Source: Tessaracoccus lacteus
GTDB taxonomy: Bacteria; Actinomycetota; Actinomycetes; Propionibacteriales; Propionibacteriaceae
DNA length: 64,000 nt
Reading direction: 5' to 3'
Assembly (NCBI RefSeq): GCF_029917005.1
Contig: NZ_CP123967.1
Location: 62,001-126,000 of the forward strand
Within the stretch, counting starts at the first letter, position 1, and the number at the start of each line of letters is the position of its first letter. The notes under the pieces were generated by a model. The model saw only the letters and a program-made list of their open reading frames with translations, did no database searches and was not told where the DNA came from. Positions 8,659 through 17,921 of this stretch are shown here, piece after piece. A program made the position numbers and the translations under genes.

Positions 8659-9357
8659 CTAAGGAGCGGCATCATCCTGACGAGAGGCATACGTCACGGC
8701 TTCCGACTGACCATAGCGGAAGCCGATCTCGGACAGTCCGGTGATCTGTGCGAGAAGCGCCTCATCTTCGGGCGAGATGGGTTCGTGGCCGGCCACTTTG
8801 AAGGCCAGTTGCGAATTGTCATCGGAAGCGTCAATTCCGACTACTCCCAAGCGCGTCAGAATGTGTGACTTCGAGGCCTCAGCATTCAGAGCCGCGACGG
8901 CTTCATCGAGGCCTTGCCTACTCCGGCCACTGACGACTTCATGGATCACCTGAATCCCTGAATCGGCAGCTCGCATCATCCTTGTCGCCAAATCGGGGGG
9001 TTCATTTAGCCACCTAACCGTGATGGACGGATGGTCATAATCGGTTTGGATGCCGACTAAGCCTTGGTCGTATCCATCTACGAAGATGGCTTCACTGAGC
9101 GCTGGTAGCAATTCCTCAACGGCTCGCTCTGGGGAAGCGAGAACCTTCTCATATGCCGGCTGAATCTGTCTCTTGTTGGGAGATGAAGCTACTGGTGGGG
9201 CATCTCCTGGCGGTAGGGGATTCGGCTCTGCCGCCGCTGTAGCACCGCCCATGAAGACGAACGCGCCGAACGCGACGACCACTCCGCCTCGCCTGACACC
9301 AGGCAATCTTCTTCTCGCTCTCGACACAATTCGATCCTCCAGATCTACTCTTCGCAC
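8659..9357 (-). CDS. Secreted or membrane-anchored protein of unknown function
   Basis: 232 aa. The N-terminus has a basic stretch (RARRRLPGVRR) followed by a hydrophobic segment (GGVVVAFGAFVFMGGATAAA), consistent with a signal peptide cleaved near AAA-EP. The mature part includes a proline-rich linker and two alpha/beta-looking repeats, the last ending ITGLSEIGFRYGQ. The C-terminal region resembles the truncated upstream copy at 9388-9628 (TGVAQIEFQL), so these are tandem paralogues. The pattern is reminiscent of propeptide-like modules of secreted serine proteases, but no catalytic triad is present, and I do not assign a function. Confidence 0.6.
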   Translation of the reverse strand: MRRVDLEDRIVSRARRRLPGVRRGGVVVAFGAFVFMGGATAAAEPNPLPPGDAPPVASSPNKRQIQPAYEKVLASPERAVEELLPALSEAIFVDGYDQGLVGIQTDYDHPSITVRWLNEPPDLATRMMRAADSGIQVIHEVVSGRSRQGLDEAVAALNAEASKSHILTRLGVVGIDASDDNSQLAFKVAGHEPISPEDEALLAQITGLSEIGFRYGQSEAVTYASRQDDAAP

Positions 9358-9387
9358 CTTGATGGGGGGCGTTCAACTCTCGATGAA

Positions 9388-9628
9388 TCACTCATCGGCG
9401 TATCCGACGGGAGCGGAGGAATTGAGCTGAAACTCAATCTGGGCCACGCCGGTCAACTTCTGTAGAGCATCTAGACCGGCGCCCACTGGAGCTTGACTGC
9501 CCGGCAGCCTCACCGTGACCCCGCCGCAATCGAGCCACGGATCCAGCCCCACAATTCCGAACTCCTGGAGCAGACGCGAGTCCAGCAACAGTTGAGCCGC
9601 AGTATTGAGTTGGTCCCGAGAGTAAACT
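9388..9628 (-). pseudogene. C-terminal fragment of a paralogue of the secreted protein, cut by ISL3
   Basis: About 80 codons, reading YSRDQLNTAAQLLLDSRLLQ then GIVGLDPWLDCGGVTVRLP and ending TGVAQIEFQLNSSAPVGYAD E. The end matches the C-terminus of the downstream 232-aa protein in spacing and motif (LTG-A-IEF). The reading enters the ISL3 terminus at 9629, so the N-terminal part is missing. The 30-bp gap to the next gene suggests the two were co-transcribed before the insertion. Confidence 0.6.
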
Positions 9629-10994
9629 GGCTCTTCACAGAAGTGAGTGGATCATGGGTCTGAACCCGCCCGCGTCGAGTAGGCATCGGGCGGTGTAGTT
9701 GACGATGTTGCGGAACCCTCTGGCTGTCCCGCGGAGGTGTTCCAGCAGGCCGTTGATCGCTTCGCTGGGGCCGTTGGACGTGCCGGGGTGGTCGAAGATC
9801 GCGAGGATGTCGTCGCGTCGGCGGTGCAGGGTTTTGCCCAGTGATCTGAGCTCGTTGAGGCCGGCTGGGACTCCGCTCTGGAGGCTGTCGATGAGCCGGG
9901 TCATGATCGCCTTGCCCTCGGTGGGGTCGTCGGCTTGGTAGGCGGAGATGACGTCCTGATAGACGCTCCTGGTGGCTTCGAAGGCGGCGTGACGCTCGTC
10001 GGTGAGGACTTTCAGGAGGCGGTGCTGCTGTTTCTCGGTGAGCAGCGCGGCGCGGGTCCGGGCGACGCGTCGGATGCCGTAGAGCGGGTCCCCGAAACGG
10101 CCACGTTGCCGCAGGGTCTCGTGTTGGATGCGTTGCCGGCACTGGTCGAGTTTGTCGCCGACCAGTGCCACGACATGGTAGGGATCCATCACGGTGACGA
10201 CGGTGTCGATCGCTTCGACGGCGGCTGACTTGTAGCCGGTGAACCCGTCCATCGCGACCACCTCCACCGAGTCTCGAAACGCCTGTGTCCGGGCCTCGAG
10301 CCAGTCCTTGAGCACCTGCTTGGATCGGCCCTCGATCACGGCCAGTAACCGCGATGGGCCGGTTCCGGTCCAAGGCGCGCGTAAGTTCGATGATCACGGT
10401 GACGTACTTGTCGCCGCGGCGGGTATGGCGCCACACGTGCTCATCCACCCCGATCGCGGTGACCCCATCCAGCCGGTCTGGGGTGTCGATGAGCAGCTCG
10501 GCGCCGGCGGCCAGGATCGCGTCGCGGGAGAGTTTCCCCTTCGACGGAGCTGCGGCCCGGATGTCGTGTCGCCAGATCCGGCGGCATTCCAGGCAGCGGT
10601 AGCGGGGAACGACGATCTCCAGGATTGTGGGCTTCCAGCCGTACGGCACGTGCGCCAGGCGCCGTAGTACCGAGTCGTGGCGGACCCCGCGCTCGCCGCA
10701 GCCGAGGCATGGCGCGGGCGCGGTGGTGGGCCGGCAGCGCAGGACCGTGTGGTCGGGTTCGACCCGCTGCGCGGTCACGGTCAGCCCGAGACGGTCGAGC
10801 CGGCAGAACATGTCAAGGGAAGGTGGGGTAGCGTTTCGGATAAGGGCCCTTGGGTGATCAGATGAGGCGTAGACACCTTCATCCTGCCAACCCGAGGGCC
10901 CCCACCCCACCCCGGCCCCACCAACGCTGCCAGGGCCCCGGGTCAGCAGTCGCTCAAACGCTCCCCTTCAACCCACTGCCTTCTGTGAAGAGCC
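9629..10994 (-). mobile_element. ISL3-family insertion sequence (1366 bp)
   Basis: Inverted termini begin GGCTCTTCACAGAAG at 9629 and, on the other strand, at 10994. The transposase lies between them on the minus strand, preceded by a long leader. The expected 8-bp target duplication is not found (9621-9628 and 10995-11002 differ), so one flank was probably rearranged after insertion. A related solo end lies at 50558. Confidence 0.75.
9635..10811 (-). pseudogene. ISL3-family transposase, frameshifted
   Basis: DDE transposase of the ISL3 type. The N-terminal part has zinc-finger cysteines (CLGCGERG, then RYRCLECRRIWRHD), and the core has GVDEHVWRH with an Asp. The frame breaks near 10365 (ALDRN) and continues one frame over with SRLLAVIEGRSK, VVAMDGFTGYKSA, TVMDPYHVVALVGDKLDQCR and NGPSEAINGLLEHLRGTARG (ISL3 C-terminal signature, catalytic Glu). 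One indel separates the halves. The start chosen is ATG 10811 (MFCRLDRLGL). Full-length by family standards apart from the frameshift. Confidence 0.8.
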
Positions 10995-11100
10995 GAGAAA
11001 CCATCAACTCCGCTGTCCGAAAACACCGCGGCAGCCCAATCGGAGTTACACCGGAAAACGTACAGTCCCCGTCGGCCAACAGATCGAGCCGAGGCGGGCC

Positions 11101-11345
11101 GTGTTGGCCTGCCGGGTCGTTGAGCCGGATCAGTGGTGCCGGCGGTGCGGCTGCGAGGGAACGCCACGTGGCACCGTGGTGCGTCGTCTGGCGCACGAGC
11201 CGTTCGGCTAGCGGCCGACAGTCTTGCTCGTCACCGTGCGTCGCTACCGGTGTGGCGAGTGCGGGCATGTGTGGCGTCAGGACATGAGCAGAGCAGCCTG
11301 GCCGCGGGCGAAGTTGTCCCGACGGGTGCGGGCCGTCGCCGAAGC
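11101..11345 (+). pseudogene. Remnant of a second ISL3-family transposase (zinc-finger part)
   Basis: Reads VLACRVVEPDQWCRRCG, then RRLAHEPFG, a stop in place of a probable Trp, then TVLLVTVRRYRCGECGHVWR QDMSRAAW. The paired cysteines and the spacing match the N-terminal domain of ISL3-family transposases (compare the intact copy upstream). The catalytic core is missing. An old, decayed element on the opposite strand to the ISL3 element next to it. Confidence 0.6.
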
Positions 11346-11348
11346 TCA

Positions 11349-11526
11349 TCACCTCGGGCCCGATGCCGCGGGGGAGTGGCCGCACGGGCACAAATCCAGC
11401 GGCGCGTCGCCGACGGTGGTCGGGTCGGCGTTGGCTTGGCGGATGAACAGGTCCAGCAGATCGCCCGGTTCGACGGTGTAGGTGTGGCCGCCGTCGGTGA
11501 AGCTGAACCCGCGTTGGGCCCGCCGC
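11349..11526 (-). pseudogene. Orphan C-terminal gene fragment
   Basis: A reading of about 58 codons (FSFTDGGHTYTVEPGDLLDL FIRQANADPT, ending CPCGHSPAASGPR) runs from the P450 truncation point to a stop. It looks like real coding sequence by codon bias but has no start of its own. It was fused to the broken P450 by rearrangement, or is the tail of some lost gene. I do not recognise the family. Confidence 0.3.
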
Positions 11527-12364
11527 TAGAGGTGCCCGACGATGGGCTCCAGTCGCAGGATCTCGTGGAGGATGGCGTACCGCTCGGGCTCGTCCGCCTG
11601 GACGTAGCGGGCGCGGAGCGCGTCGTCGCGCAGGAGGTGCAGCGTGGCCATCGAGATCAACTCGCGGGTGGTCGCCATGCCCGCGGCGCCGTAGGTGACG
11701 CACTCGATGAGGATGGCGGGGATGCCGTAGCCCTCCTTGAGCAGGCGGCTGATGACGTCCTCCTGCGGCGCCTTGCGGCGCTCACGGATGGCGGGGCGCA
11801 CGTCCCACAGGTAGAACCAGAGCATGGGGACGCTGCCGCGGAGCTGGCGCACAATGCTCGCGATGCGGCCCTCCGGCTCAGACGAGGCCGGGTCGAAGGA
11901 CGGCTGGTCGAACAGGCGCTCGAGGTGGCGGGCCATGCGGTCGATGCGCGAGTCGGTGAGCCCGATCACCTTCGCCGCGACCTCCGTCGAGTAGCGCAGA
12001 GACACGTCGTCAAGCCGGGCGCGCCCGGCCGCCACCATCTCCGCCACCAGAGCGTCGGCCCGCGATTCCATCAACCCCCGGTACCTCGCCGCCACGGTTT
12101 TCGGCGCGAAGTAGCGCGCGATCTTGCTGCGCTGGAGACGATGCGGCTCGCCGTCCATGGAGAGGATGGGCTCGTCGGCCATGGTCCCGTCGGGGATGGA
12201 CTCGGAGTTGAAACCGGCCTGTGCGGTGGCATCGCGTTCACGCAGGATCTGTCGGACGGCCTCGGTGGAGCGCACCCGCCACACCCCGTCGACGCGTTCG
12301 ACCGGGGTGCATCGGCCTCCCCGGGCTTGACGGAGATGCGACGGCAGGCTGTCTCGGCACTCAT
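11526..12364 (-). pseudogene. Cytochrome P450, truncated and frameshifted
   Basis: The start at 12364 (MSAETACRRISVKPGEADAP) is followed by a one-base deletion near 12301; the frame continues VWRVRSTEAVRQILRERDAT. Visible P450 features: MDGEPHRLQRSKIARYFAP (B-C region), the I-helix ILIECVTYGAAGMATTREL and the K-helix ExxR (EILR). The reading stops right after LEPIVGHL, so the heme-binding Cys loop is missing and the protein cannot bind heme. The break coincides with the junction to transposon debris, marking the edge between the mobile region and the alpha-galactoside locus. Confidence 0.75.
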
Positions 12365-12422
12365 GTCTCCAGGCTAGGGCGGCGCCGCAGATTCGGTCGT
12401 GGATCCGTGGGTCCCGAGCCGG

Positions 12423-13430
12423 TCAGCAGCCGCAGGACGCCCGCACGATCAGCTCCGGCGTGAACACCTGGCCCTTCCCGCCTGGGTGGAGCAGCTGCCG
12501 GACCGCGGCTTTCGCCATGGCGGCCATCGGGACGCTCGTCGTCGTCAACGGGGGGATGGTGAATTCGGCCTCCGGGGAACCGTCGAAGGACGTGATCGCG
12601 ATGTCGTCGGGGACGGACCGGCCGAGTCGGTGCAGGCCGGCGATCAGGCCGATGGCCTGCTGGTCCGACATGGCGAACACCGCCGTGCAGTCGGGGAAGT
12701 CGCGCACCAGACGCTCCGCCGCCTGGCGGCCACCGGCCGACGACCAGTTGACCCGGATAATGGCGTCGCGTGGTAGTCCCTTCTCAGCGAGGACGTCGCG
12801 CCAGGCGCGCTCGCGATCGTCAACGACGGTGTGGCTGTCCGGGGTGTCCGACCCGGCGACCAGGGCGATCCGCCGATGTCCGTGCACCTCGATGAGGTGC
12901 CGCACCGCCTCTCGACCGCCCTCGTAGAAGTCGGGCAGAACGGAGGTCGCGTCGATGTCGGGCGGCACCAGGCTCAACCGGACCATCGTGATCTTGTTGC
13001 GCAGGATCACCTCGACGGCGGCGGGCTCGGGCGCGGCCGCGGTGATGATGCCCGCGACCAGGTGTCCGCTGAGCGACTCGACCAGCTCGGCGAGATGCCC
13101 CGTCGACCCCTGCGCCAACACGAGGTTGACCCCGGCAGCCCGTGCCTCCACCTCGACCGCCTGCGCCAGCGCCGCGAAGTAGGGGTTGCGGACGTCCGGC
13201 ACCACGAGCCCGACGAGGTCCGAGCGCCCCATGATGAGCGACCGCGCCGCCGCGTTGGGCCGGTACCCCAGCTTGTCAATGGCGTCCAGCACCCGTTGTC
13301 GCGTGGACTCGGCCACCGGCCGCGGCCCGTTGTTGACCACGTAGCTGACGACGGCGGAACTCACGCCGGCGAGGCGGGCGACGTCGTCGCGGGTCGCCCC
13401 GCGTGTCGTCCGCACCGCTCCGCTCGACAT
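12423..13430 (-). CDS. LacI-family transcriptional regulator (alpha-galactoside locus)
   Basis: 335 aa, full length for LacI/GalR. The N-terminal HTH (TRDDVARLAGVSSAVVSYVV) and hinge (RPNAAARSLIMGRS) precede the periplasmic-binding-protein-like core (LVGLVVPDVRNPYFAALAQA, then HLIEVHGHRRIALVAGSDTP, then SDQQAIGLIAGLHRLGRSVP DDIAITSFDG). It probably represses the adjacent alpha-galactosidase and the divergent transporter operon until a galactoside binds. It lies directly downstream of the alpha-galactosidase on the same strand with a 61-bp gap, so the two may be co-transcribed. Ligand identity is inferred from context only. Confidence 0.85.
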   Translation of the reverse strand: MSSGAVRTTRGATRDDVARLAGVSSAVVSYVVNNGPRPVAESTRQRVLDAIDKLGYRPNAAARSLIMGRSDLVGLVVPDVRNPYFAALAQAVEVEARAAGVNLVLAQGSTGHLAELVESLSGHLVAGIITAAAPEPAAVEVILRNKITMVRLSLVPPDIDATSVLPDFYEGGREAVRHLIEVHGHRRIALVAGSDTPDSHTVVDDRERAWRDVLAEKGLPRDAIIRVNWSSAGGRQAAERLVRDFPDCTAVFAMSDQQAIGLIAGLHRLGRSVPDDIAITSFDGSPEAEFTIPPLTTTSVPMAAMAKAAVRQLLHPGGKGQVFTPELIVRASCGC

Positions 13431-13491
13431 GCTCTCCTCCTCACAGCTGTGGCCAAGCCTAGGGCCGCGGCCCGCGGCGGACGAAACCGCC

Positions 13492-15753
13492 TCAGTCGAC
13501 GGCGTCGACGAGGTAGATCAGCGCGTGGTCGGGGTGCACGGACGCCTCCATGAGGCCCGCGGAGGCGAGCAGGCTTCCGGGCAGGACGACCCCGGCCTCC
13601 TCGGCCACAGGCACCAGCTTCGGCGGTCGTCCATGGGTGAGGTCGACGGTCTCGGTGGCCATATCGCGCTTGACGCCCCACCAGGCCGGCGGCCGCAGAC
13701 CGGACGGCACTCGCCCGACGAGGACGGGCGAGACGCGGTAGCGGCGGGCCGGGTCGAGCCCGGGCATCCGGAGCCGTCCTCGCAGGCTCGTGACGTGGGT
13801 CGACACCGCGGCGTACGAGTAGATTGCCCGCGAACGGTCCGGGGCGACGACGCCCGTCGCCGTCAGCGAGTCGTCGGGGAAGTCGAGGCGCACGAGGTCA
13901 CCGCCGTGCAGGAGGTCGCGGTGAGCCTTGTGAAAGGCGATCCACTCACCCAGCTCGGCCAGTTCGTCGTCGGACGCCTGGCGCAGGTCCCACTCGATGC
14001 CGAGGTGCCCGAACAGGGCGGTGGCGGCTCGGAAGTTCAGCTCGTGGGTCCGGCCGGTGGTGTGCGAGGTGAGCGAGGCGATGTGCGAGCCCAGCATCTC
14101 CGGCGGCAGAAGCTGCTGCGTCCAGCGCATCATGTCCTGTCGCTCCAGTGGGTCGATGCAGTCGGACACCCACACTCGGTCGGTCCGCTGCAGGACGCCG
14201 AGGTCGACGCGGGCGCCGCCCGACGAGCACGACTCGATCTCCAGCCCCGGATGGGCGGCCTTGATCTCGTCGATCAACCGGTACACCGCCTCGGTCTGGG
14301 CGTGCACCCCGGCCCGCCCGAGCGGGTGGGTGCCGGCGTCAATGAGGTCGCGGTTGTGGTCCCACTTGATGTAGCTGATGTCGTACTCCGCCAGCATCGC
14401 GAAGATCTGGTCGCGGATGTGGGCGTAGCACTCGGGGATGCCGAGGTTGATCACCTGCTGGAACCGCGTCTCGACGGGGGTCCGGCCGCCGGTCGCCATG
14501 ATCCACTCGGGATGCGCGCGAGCGACGTCGGAGTCCTCGTTGACCATCTCGGGCTCGAACCACAGGCCGAACTGCATGTCGAGCTCCTTGACCCGGTTGA
14601 CCAGCGGGTGGAGCCCGTTCGGCCAGACGTCGCGGGACACCACCCAGTCGCCGAGACCCGCGTGGTCGTCGCGACGGGCGCCGAACCAGCCGTCGTCGAG
14701 CACGTAGCGCTCGACGCCGACGGCGGCGGCCTTCTCGGCGAGCTCCAGCAGCGGCTCCAGCGAGTGATCGAAGTAGACGGCCTCCCAGACGTTGATCGTC
14801 ACGGGGCGCACCGACGACGGGTGCTGCGGCCGCGACCTCAGATAGCGGTGGAACCGGCGGGCCACCTCGTCGAGGCCGACGCCGTAGGACCCGTAGAGCC
14901 AGGGGCTGGTGTAGGACTCGCCCTGGGAGAGGACCATCTCGCCGGGGAGGAGGAGCTCTCCGCCGCCGATGACCTGCTCGCCGGTGAAGTTCCGCTCGGC
15001 GAGGTGCGTGTGGTTGCCGGACCAGCCGACGTGCACGCCCCACACCTCGCCGTCGGCGAAGCTGAAGCCGGGCACACCCGCGTGCAGGACTGTCGCGGCG
15101 TCGGCGCCGGTGCGGCCCTTGCGGCCTTCGCGGACGTGGGAACCCACCGTGAAGGCGCGGCGCTGCGGCACCCGCTCCTTGGCCCATCGGCCCGCCTGGT
15201 CCTGGAGCTCGGACGCGACGGTCGGGACGGGGTAGGCGAGGATGAGGTCGTCGACGCGGTAGTCGTCGTCGCCGGTGTTGACCAGCGCCGCCTGGCTGCG
15301 CAGCACGCCGCCCGCGGTGAGTTCGAGGGTGAGGGTGAGTTCGAGGCCGGCCGCGTCGTCGCGGGCCACGACGGTGAGGGTGCCCGTGCCCAGCTCGATC
15401 AGCGACGGGGCCTCGTCGGACGCTTCGCGCGGCTCGCCGTCGATGAGGAGGGTGTGCGTCACGAACCGTGGCGACCACGCCGAGCCGTCGGGCCGCGAGC
15501 CGCTGAGGCCGGGACGGCCGACCCAGCCGGCCCAGTGCTCGGGAAGGATGGCCAGCCGAGTGGGGTCGTCGACCATGCTGGGGGCCGCGGGCATCACGGC
15601 GGTGAGCGCGAGGGTGGCGACGTCGTCGAGGGTGAGCTCACCGGGATCCGCGCCCCAGTGGAGGAGCGCGGGGAGGCGGCCGGCTGCGAGGTCGACGACG
15701 ACGCCGACCCCCTCGGACCGCAGGGTGACGAAGGCGTTGACGGGGTGGCTCAT
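13492..15753 (-). CDS. Alpha-galactosidase, GH36
   Basis: 753 aa from ATG 15753, preceded by GGAGGGATCCC; longer upstream in-frame readings lack an RBS. It hydrolyses terminal alpha-galactosyl residues (melibiose, raffinose-type sugars). The order is an N-terminal beta-sandwich, a TIM barrel and a C-terminal beta domain. Barrel motifs: VLDDGWFGARRDD, GLWFEPEMVNEDSD, YIKWDHNRD with the nucleophile at Asp465, and SCSSGGARVD plus SDCIDPLERQ with the acid/base at Asp531. Length and motifs are those of classic GH36 enzymes. No signal peptide, so it is cytoplasmic and acts on imported sugar. It is divergent from the ABC importer and adjacent to the LacI gene. Confidence 0.93.
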   Translation of the reverse strand: MSHPVNAFVTLRSEGVGVVVDLAAGRLPALLHWGADPGELTLDDVATLALTAVMPAAPSMVDDPTRLAILPEHWAGWVGRPGLSGSRPDGSAWSPRFVTHTLLIDGEPREASDEAPSLIELGTGTLTVVARDDAAGLELTLTLELTAGGVLRSQAALVNTGDDDYRVDDLILAYPVPTVASELQDQAGRWAKERVPQRRAFTVGSHVREGRKGRTGADAATVLHAGVPGFSFADGEVWGVHVGWSGNHTHLAERNFTGEQVIGGGELLLPGEMVLSQGESYTSPWLYGSYGVGLDEVARRFHRYLRSRPQHPSSVRPVTINVWEAVYFDHSLEPLLELAEKAAAVGVERYVLDDGWFGARRDDHAGLGDWVVSRDVWPNGLHPLVNRVKELDMQFGLWFEPEMVNEDSDVARAHPEWIMATGGRTPVETRFQQVINLGIPECYAHIRDQIFAMLAEYDISYIKWDHNRDLIDAGTHPLGRAGVHAQTEAVYRLIDEIKAAHPGLEIESCSSGGARVDLGVLQRTDRVWVSDCIDPLERQDMMRWTQQLLPPEMLGSHIASLTSHTTGRTHELNFRAATALFGHLGIEWDLRQASDDELAELGEWIAFHKAHRDLLHGGDLVRLDFPDDSLTATGVVAPDRSRAIYSYAAVSTHVTSLRGRLRMPGLDPARRYRVSPVLVGRVPSGLRPPAWWGVKRDMATETVDLTHGRPPKLVPVAEEAGVVLPGSLLASAGLMEASVHPDHALIYLVDAVD

Positions 15754-15829
15754 GGGATCCCTCCTGGATCTGGCCGTGCTGTGTGGAGGAGCGGGCCGGC
15801 GAGTTAGCGGCACTCCGTTGGCCGCCGGT

Positions 15830-15845
15830 CGTCTACTCATGTAGA
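15830..15845. promoter_or_regulatory. Inverted repeat in the divergent galactosidase/transporter promoter region
   Basis: GTCTAC-TCAT-GTAGAC is a perfect 6-bp inverted repeat around a 4-bp centre. It lies between the two divergent units in the stretch that should hold the minus-strand promoter. It could be a regulator site, though it lacks the central CG of typical LacI operators, so the assignment is open. Confidence 0.35.
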
Positions 15846-15918
15846 CATCATGGTTGCACTTGCCATGGAACAAAATCAAGCGTGAAAGATCCGTCGATAA
15901 CGAGTTTGTAACGGGGGG

Positions 15919-15947
15919 TTGCGCTACGGATGTGACGCGCGTAGATT
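15919..15947 (+). promoter_or_regulatory. Candidate promoter of the sugar ABC transporter operon
   Basis: TTGCGC at 15919-15924 and TAGATT at 15942-15947 are separated by 17 bp, an acceptable -35/-10 pair, about 60 bp before the GTG start at 16010. Seen by eye only. Confidence 0.4.
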
Positions 15948-16009
15948 CCATCATGCAAACCAGCACACCCCCGGGCAGAGTCGCCGGGGCCCATCCCAAA
16001 GAGGGGAAC

Positions 16010-16924
16010 GTGGTGAGTACAAGAGCAACCGAGCCGGACCTCGTCCCGAACCGCAAGCGCCGCAGCGACCTGCTCACGGCACTGCTGTTCATCGCGCCTG
16101 CCGGCGTCGGATTCGTGGTCTTCTACCTCGTGCCGGCCATCCGCGGCTTCTACTTCAGCTTCACGCAGTACAACATCCTGGGGTCGCCGACCTGGATCGG
16201 CACCGACAACTTCGAGAAGATCGCCGTCGACCCGCTGTTCTGGAACGCGATGGCCGTGACCATCTGGTACGTCATCCTCAACATCGGCTTCCAGACAGTC
16301 ATCGCGATCGTGCTGGCGGTGCTCATGCAGCGCCTCACCAAGTCGATCGTCCTGCGCGGCGCGCTGCTGCTGCCGTGGCTGATCTCCAACGTCATCGCCG
16401 CGATGCTGTGGTTCTGGCTGCTCGACTACCAGATCGGCCTGTTCAACCAGGTCATCGAGTGGCTGGGCGCCTCCAGGATCGCGTTCTTCGCCGACGAGAG
16501 GTGGGCGATCCCCACCATTGCCTTCGTCAACGTGTGGCGGCACATGGGCTACACCGCGCTGCTCGTCTTCGCCGGTATGCAGACGATCCCGAAGTACGTC
16601 TACGAGGCCGCGTCCATCGACGGCGCGTCCGAGTGGACGTCGTTCTGGAAGATGACGCTACCGCTGCTGCGTCCGGTGCTGGCGATGATCCTCGTCATCA
16701 CGGTCACGGGCTCGTTCCAGGTGTTCGACACCGTCGCAGTGACCACGCGAGGGGGACCGATCAACGTCACCCGCGTGATGCAGTACTACATCTACCAGAA
16801 GGCCTTCGGAGAAGGTCAGTTCGGCTACGGCTCGGCGCTCGCCGTGATCCTCTTCATCATCCTCGCCGGCCTGGCCGCCATCCAGCTGCGGATGCTGCGC
16901 GCCGGCGAATCGGACCTGGCGTAA
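16010..16924 (+). CDS. Sugar ABC transporter permease (MalF/LacF type)
   Basis: 304 aa from GTG 16010, which follows GAGGGGAAC; an open frame upstream has no RBS. Six membrane segments are visible, the first LLTALLFIAPAGVGFVVFYL. The binding-protein-dependent permease loop (EAA motif) is YEAASIDGASEWTSFWKMTL, which docks the ATPase. It pairs with the next gene to form the inner-membrane channel and with the lipoprotein two genes downstream. No ATPase gene is present, so a shared MsmK-type ATPase encoded elsewhere is likely, as is common for CUT1 importers in Gram-positive bacteria. Confidence 0.9.
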   Translation: MVSTRATEPDLVPNRKRRSDLLTALLFIAPAGVGFVVFYLVPAIRGFYFSFTQYNILGSPTWIGTDNFEKIAVDPLFWNAMAVTIWYVILNIGFQTVIAIVLAVLMQRLTKSIVLRGALLLPWLISNVIAAMLWFWLLDYQIGLFNQVIEWLGASRIAFFADERWAIPTIAFVNVWRHMGYTALLVFAGMQTIPKYVYEAASIDGASEWTSFWKMTLPLLRPVLAMILVITVTGSFQVFDTVAVTTRGGPINVTRVMQYYIYQKAFGEGQFGYGSALAVILFIILAGLAAIQLRMLRAGESDLA

Positions 16925-16936
16925 GGAGTCTGACCC

Positions 16937-17863
16937 ATGACCAGCCACGCTGACACCACCGTCGACGACGCCCCTCAGACGCGTCGCAAGAAGTGGAGCG
17001 CCGGGCGCATCGTCGCCTGGGTCGCGATGATCGCCTTCCTGATCCTCACCCTCTTCCCGTTCTACTGGATGCTCCGCACGGCGCTGTCGACCACCCGGTC
17101 GCTGCCGTCGGACCCCTCATCCCTGCTGCCGGTCGACTTCACCTTCGGCGCGTTCGAGCGGGTGCTCGGGCTCGCCACGCAGGAGGAGGCCATCGCCGAG
17201 GGCGGCTCGGGCGCCTCAGTGAACTTCTGGCTCTACCTGCGCAACTCGATCGTGTACGCCGCCGCCGTCACCGTCGGCCAGGTGTTCTTCTCCGCGATGG
17301 CGGCATACGCCTTCGCCCGCCTGCGCTGGCCCGGCCGCAACATCGTCTTCGGGATCTTCCTCGGGGCGCTGCTCGTGCCGCCGATCTTCACCAGCCTGCC
17401 CAACTTCATCCTCATCAAGAACATGGGCCTGCTCAACACCTTCCCGGGCATGATCCTCCCGACGTTCCTCATGACCCCCTTCGCGATCTTCTTCCTGCGC
17501 CAGTTCTTCCTGGGCATCAACCGGGAGATCGAGGAGTCCGCGTCGCTCGACGGGGCGGGACCCTGGCGGACCTTCTTCCGGATCATCCTGCCGATGAGCA
17601 CCGCGCCCATCACCACCCTCGGGATCCTCACCTTCATCACCGCATGGAACGACTACTTCTGGCCACTGCTCGTCGGCAACACGGAGGGCACCCGCGTGCT
17701 CACGGTCGCGCTCGGCGTGTTCCGGTCCCAGACCCCCGCCGGCTCGCCGGACTGGGCGGGCCTCATGGCCGCCACCCTGGTGGCCGCCATCCCCGTCCTG
17801 GCGCTGTTCTTCGCCTTCGCCCGTCGAATCATCGACTCCATCGGCTACTCGGGCAGCAAGTAA
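16937..17863 (+). CDS. Sugar ABC transporter permease (MalG/LacG type)
   Basis: 308 aa, 12 bp after the previous permease. The N-terminal basic tail is followed by a membrane segment (IVAWVAMIAFLILTLFPFYW) and five more. The EAA loop is EESASLDGAGPWRTFFRIIL. The segment FITAWNDYFWPLL near the end is typical of MalG-type subunits. It forms the second half of the CUT1 importer channel. RBS AAGGAG lies before ATG 16937. Intact. Confidence 0.92.
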   Translation: MTSHADTTVDDAPQTRRKKWSAGRIVAWVAMIAFLILTLFPFYWMLRTALSTTRSLPSDPSSLLPVDFTFGAFERVLGLATQEEAIAEGGSGASVNFWLYLRNSIVYAAAVTVGQVFFSAMAAYAFARLRWPGRNIVFGIFLGALLVPPIFTSLPNFILIKNMGLLNTFPGMILPTFLMTPFAIFFLRQFFLGINREIEESASLDGAGPWRTFFRIILPMSTAPITTLGILTFITAWNDYFWPLLVGNTEGTRVLTVALGVFRSQTPAGSPDWAGLMAATLVAAIPVLALFFAFARRIIDSIGYSGSK

Positions 17864-17921
17864 CCGCCGCCCGACCCCTAGACCCACCCACTCCTCCCCG
17901 TCACGAAAGGACACCACCACC

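Noticed and set aside
9621-11002. 8-bp target duplication of the ISL3 element
   Set aside because: The flanking octamers at 9621-9628 and 10995-11002 share only a few bases, so a duplication cannot be claimed.
13429-15807. Long plus-strand open frame (792 codons) opposite the GH36 gene
   Set aside because: It is the antisense of a clear alpha-galactosidase. High-GC DNA gives long spurious frames, and the translation is low-complexity with no domain.
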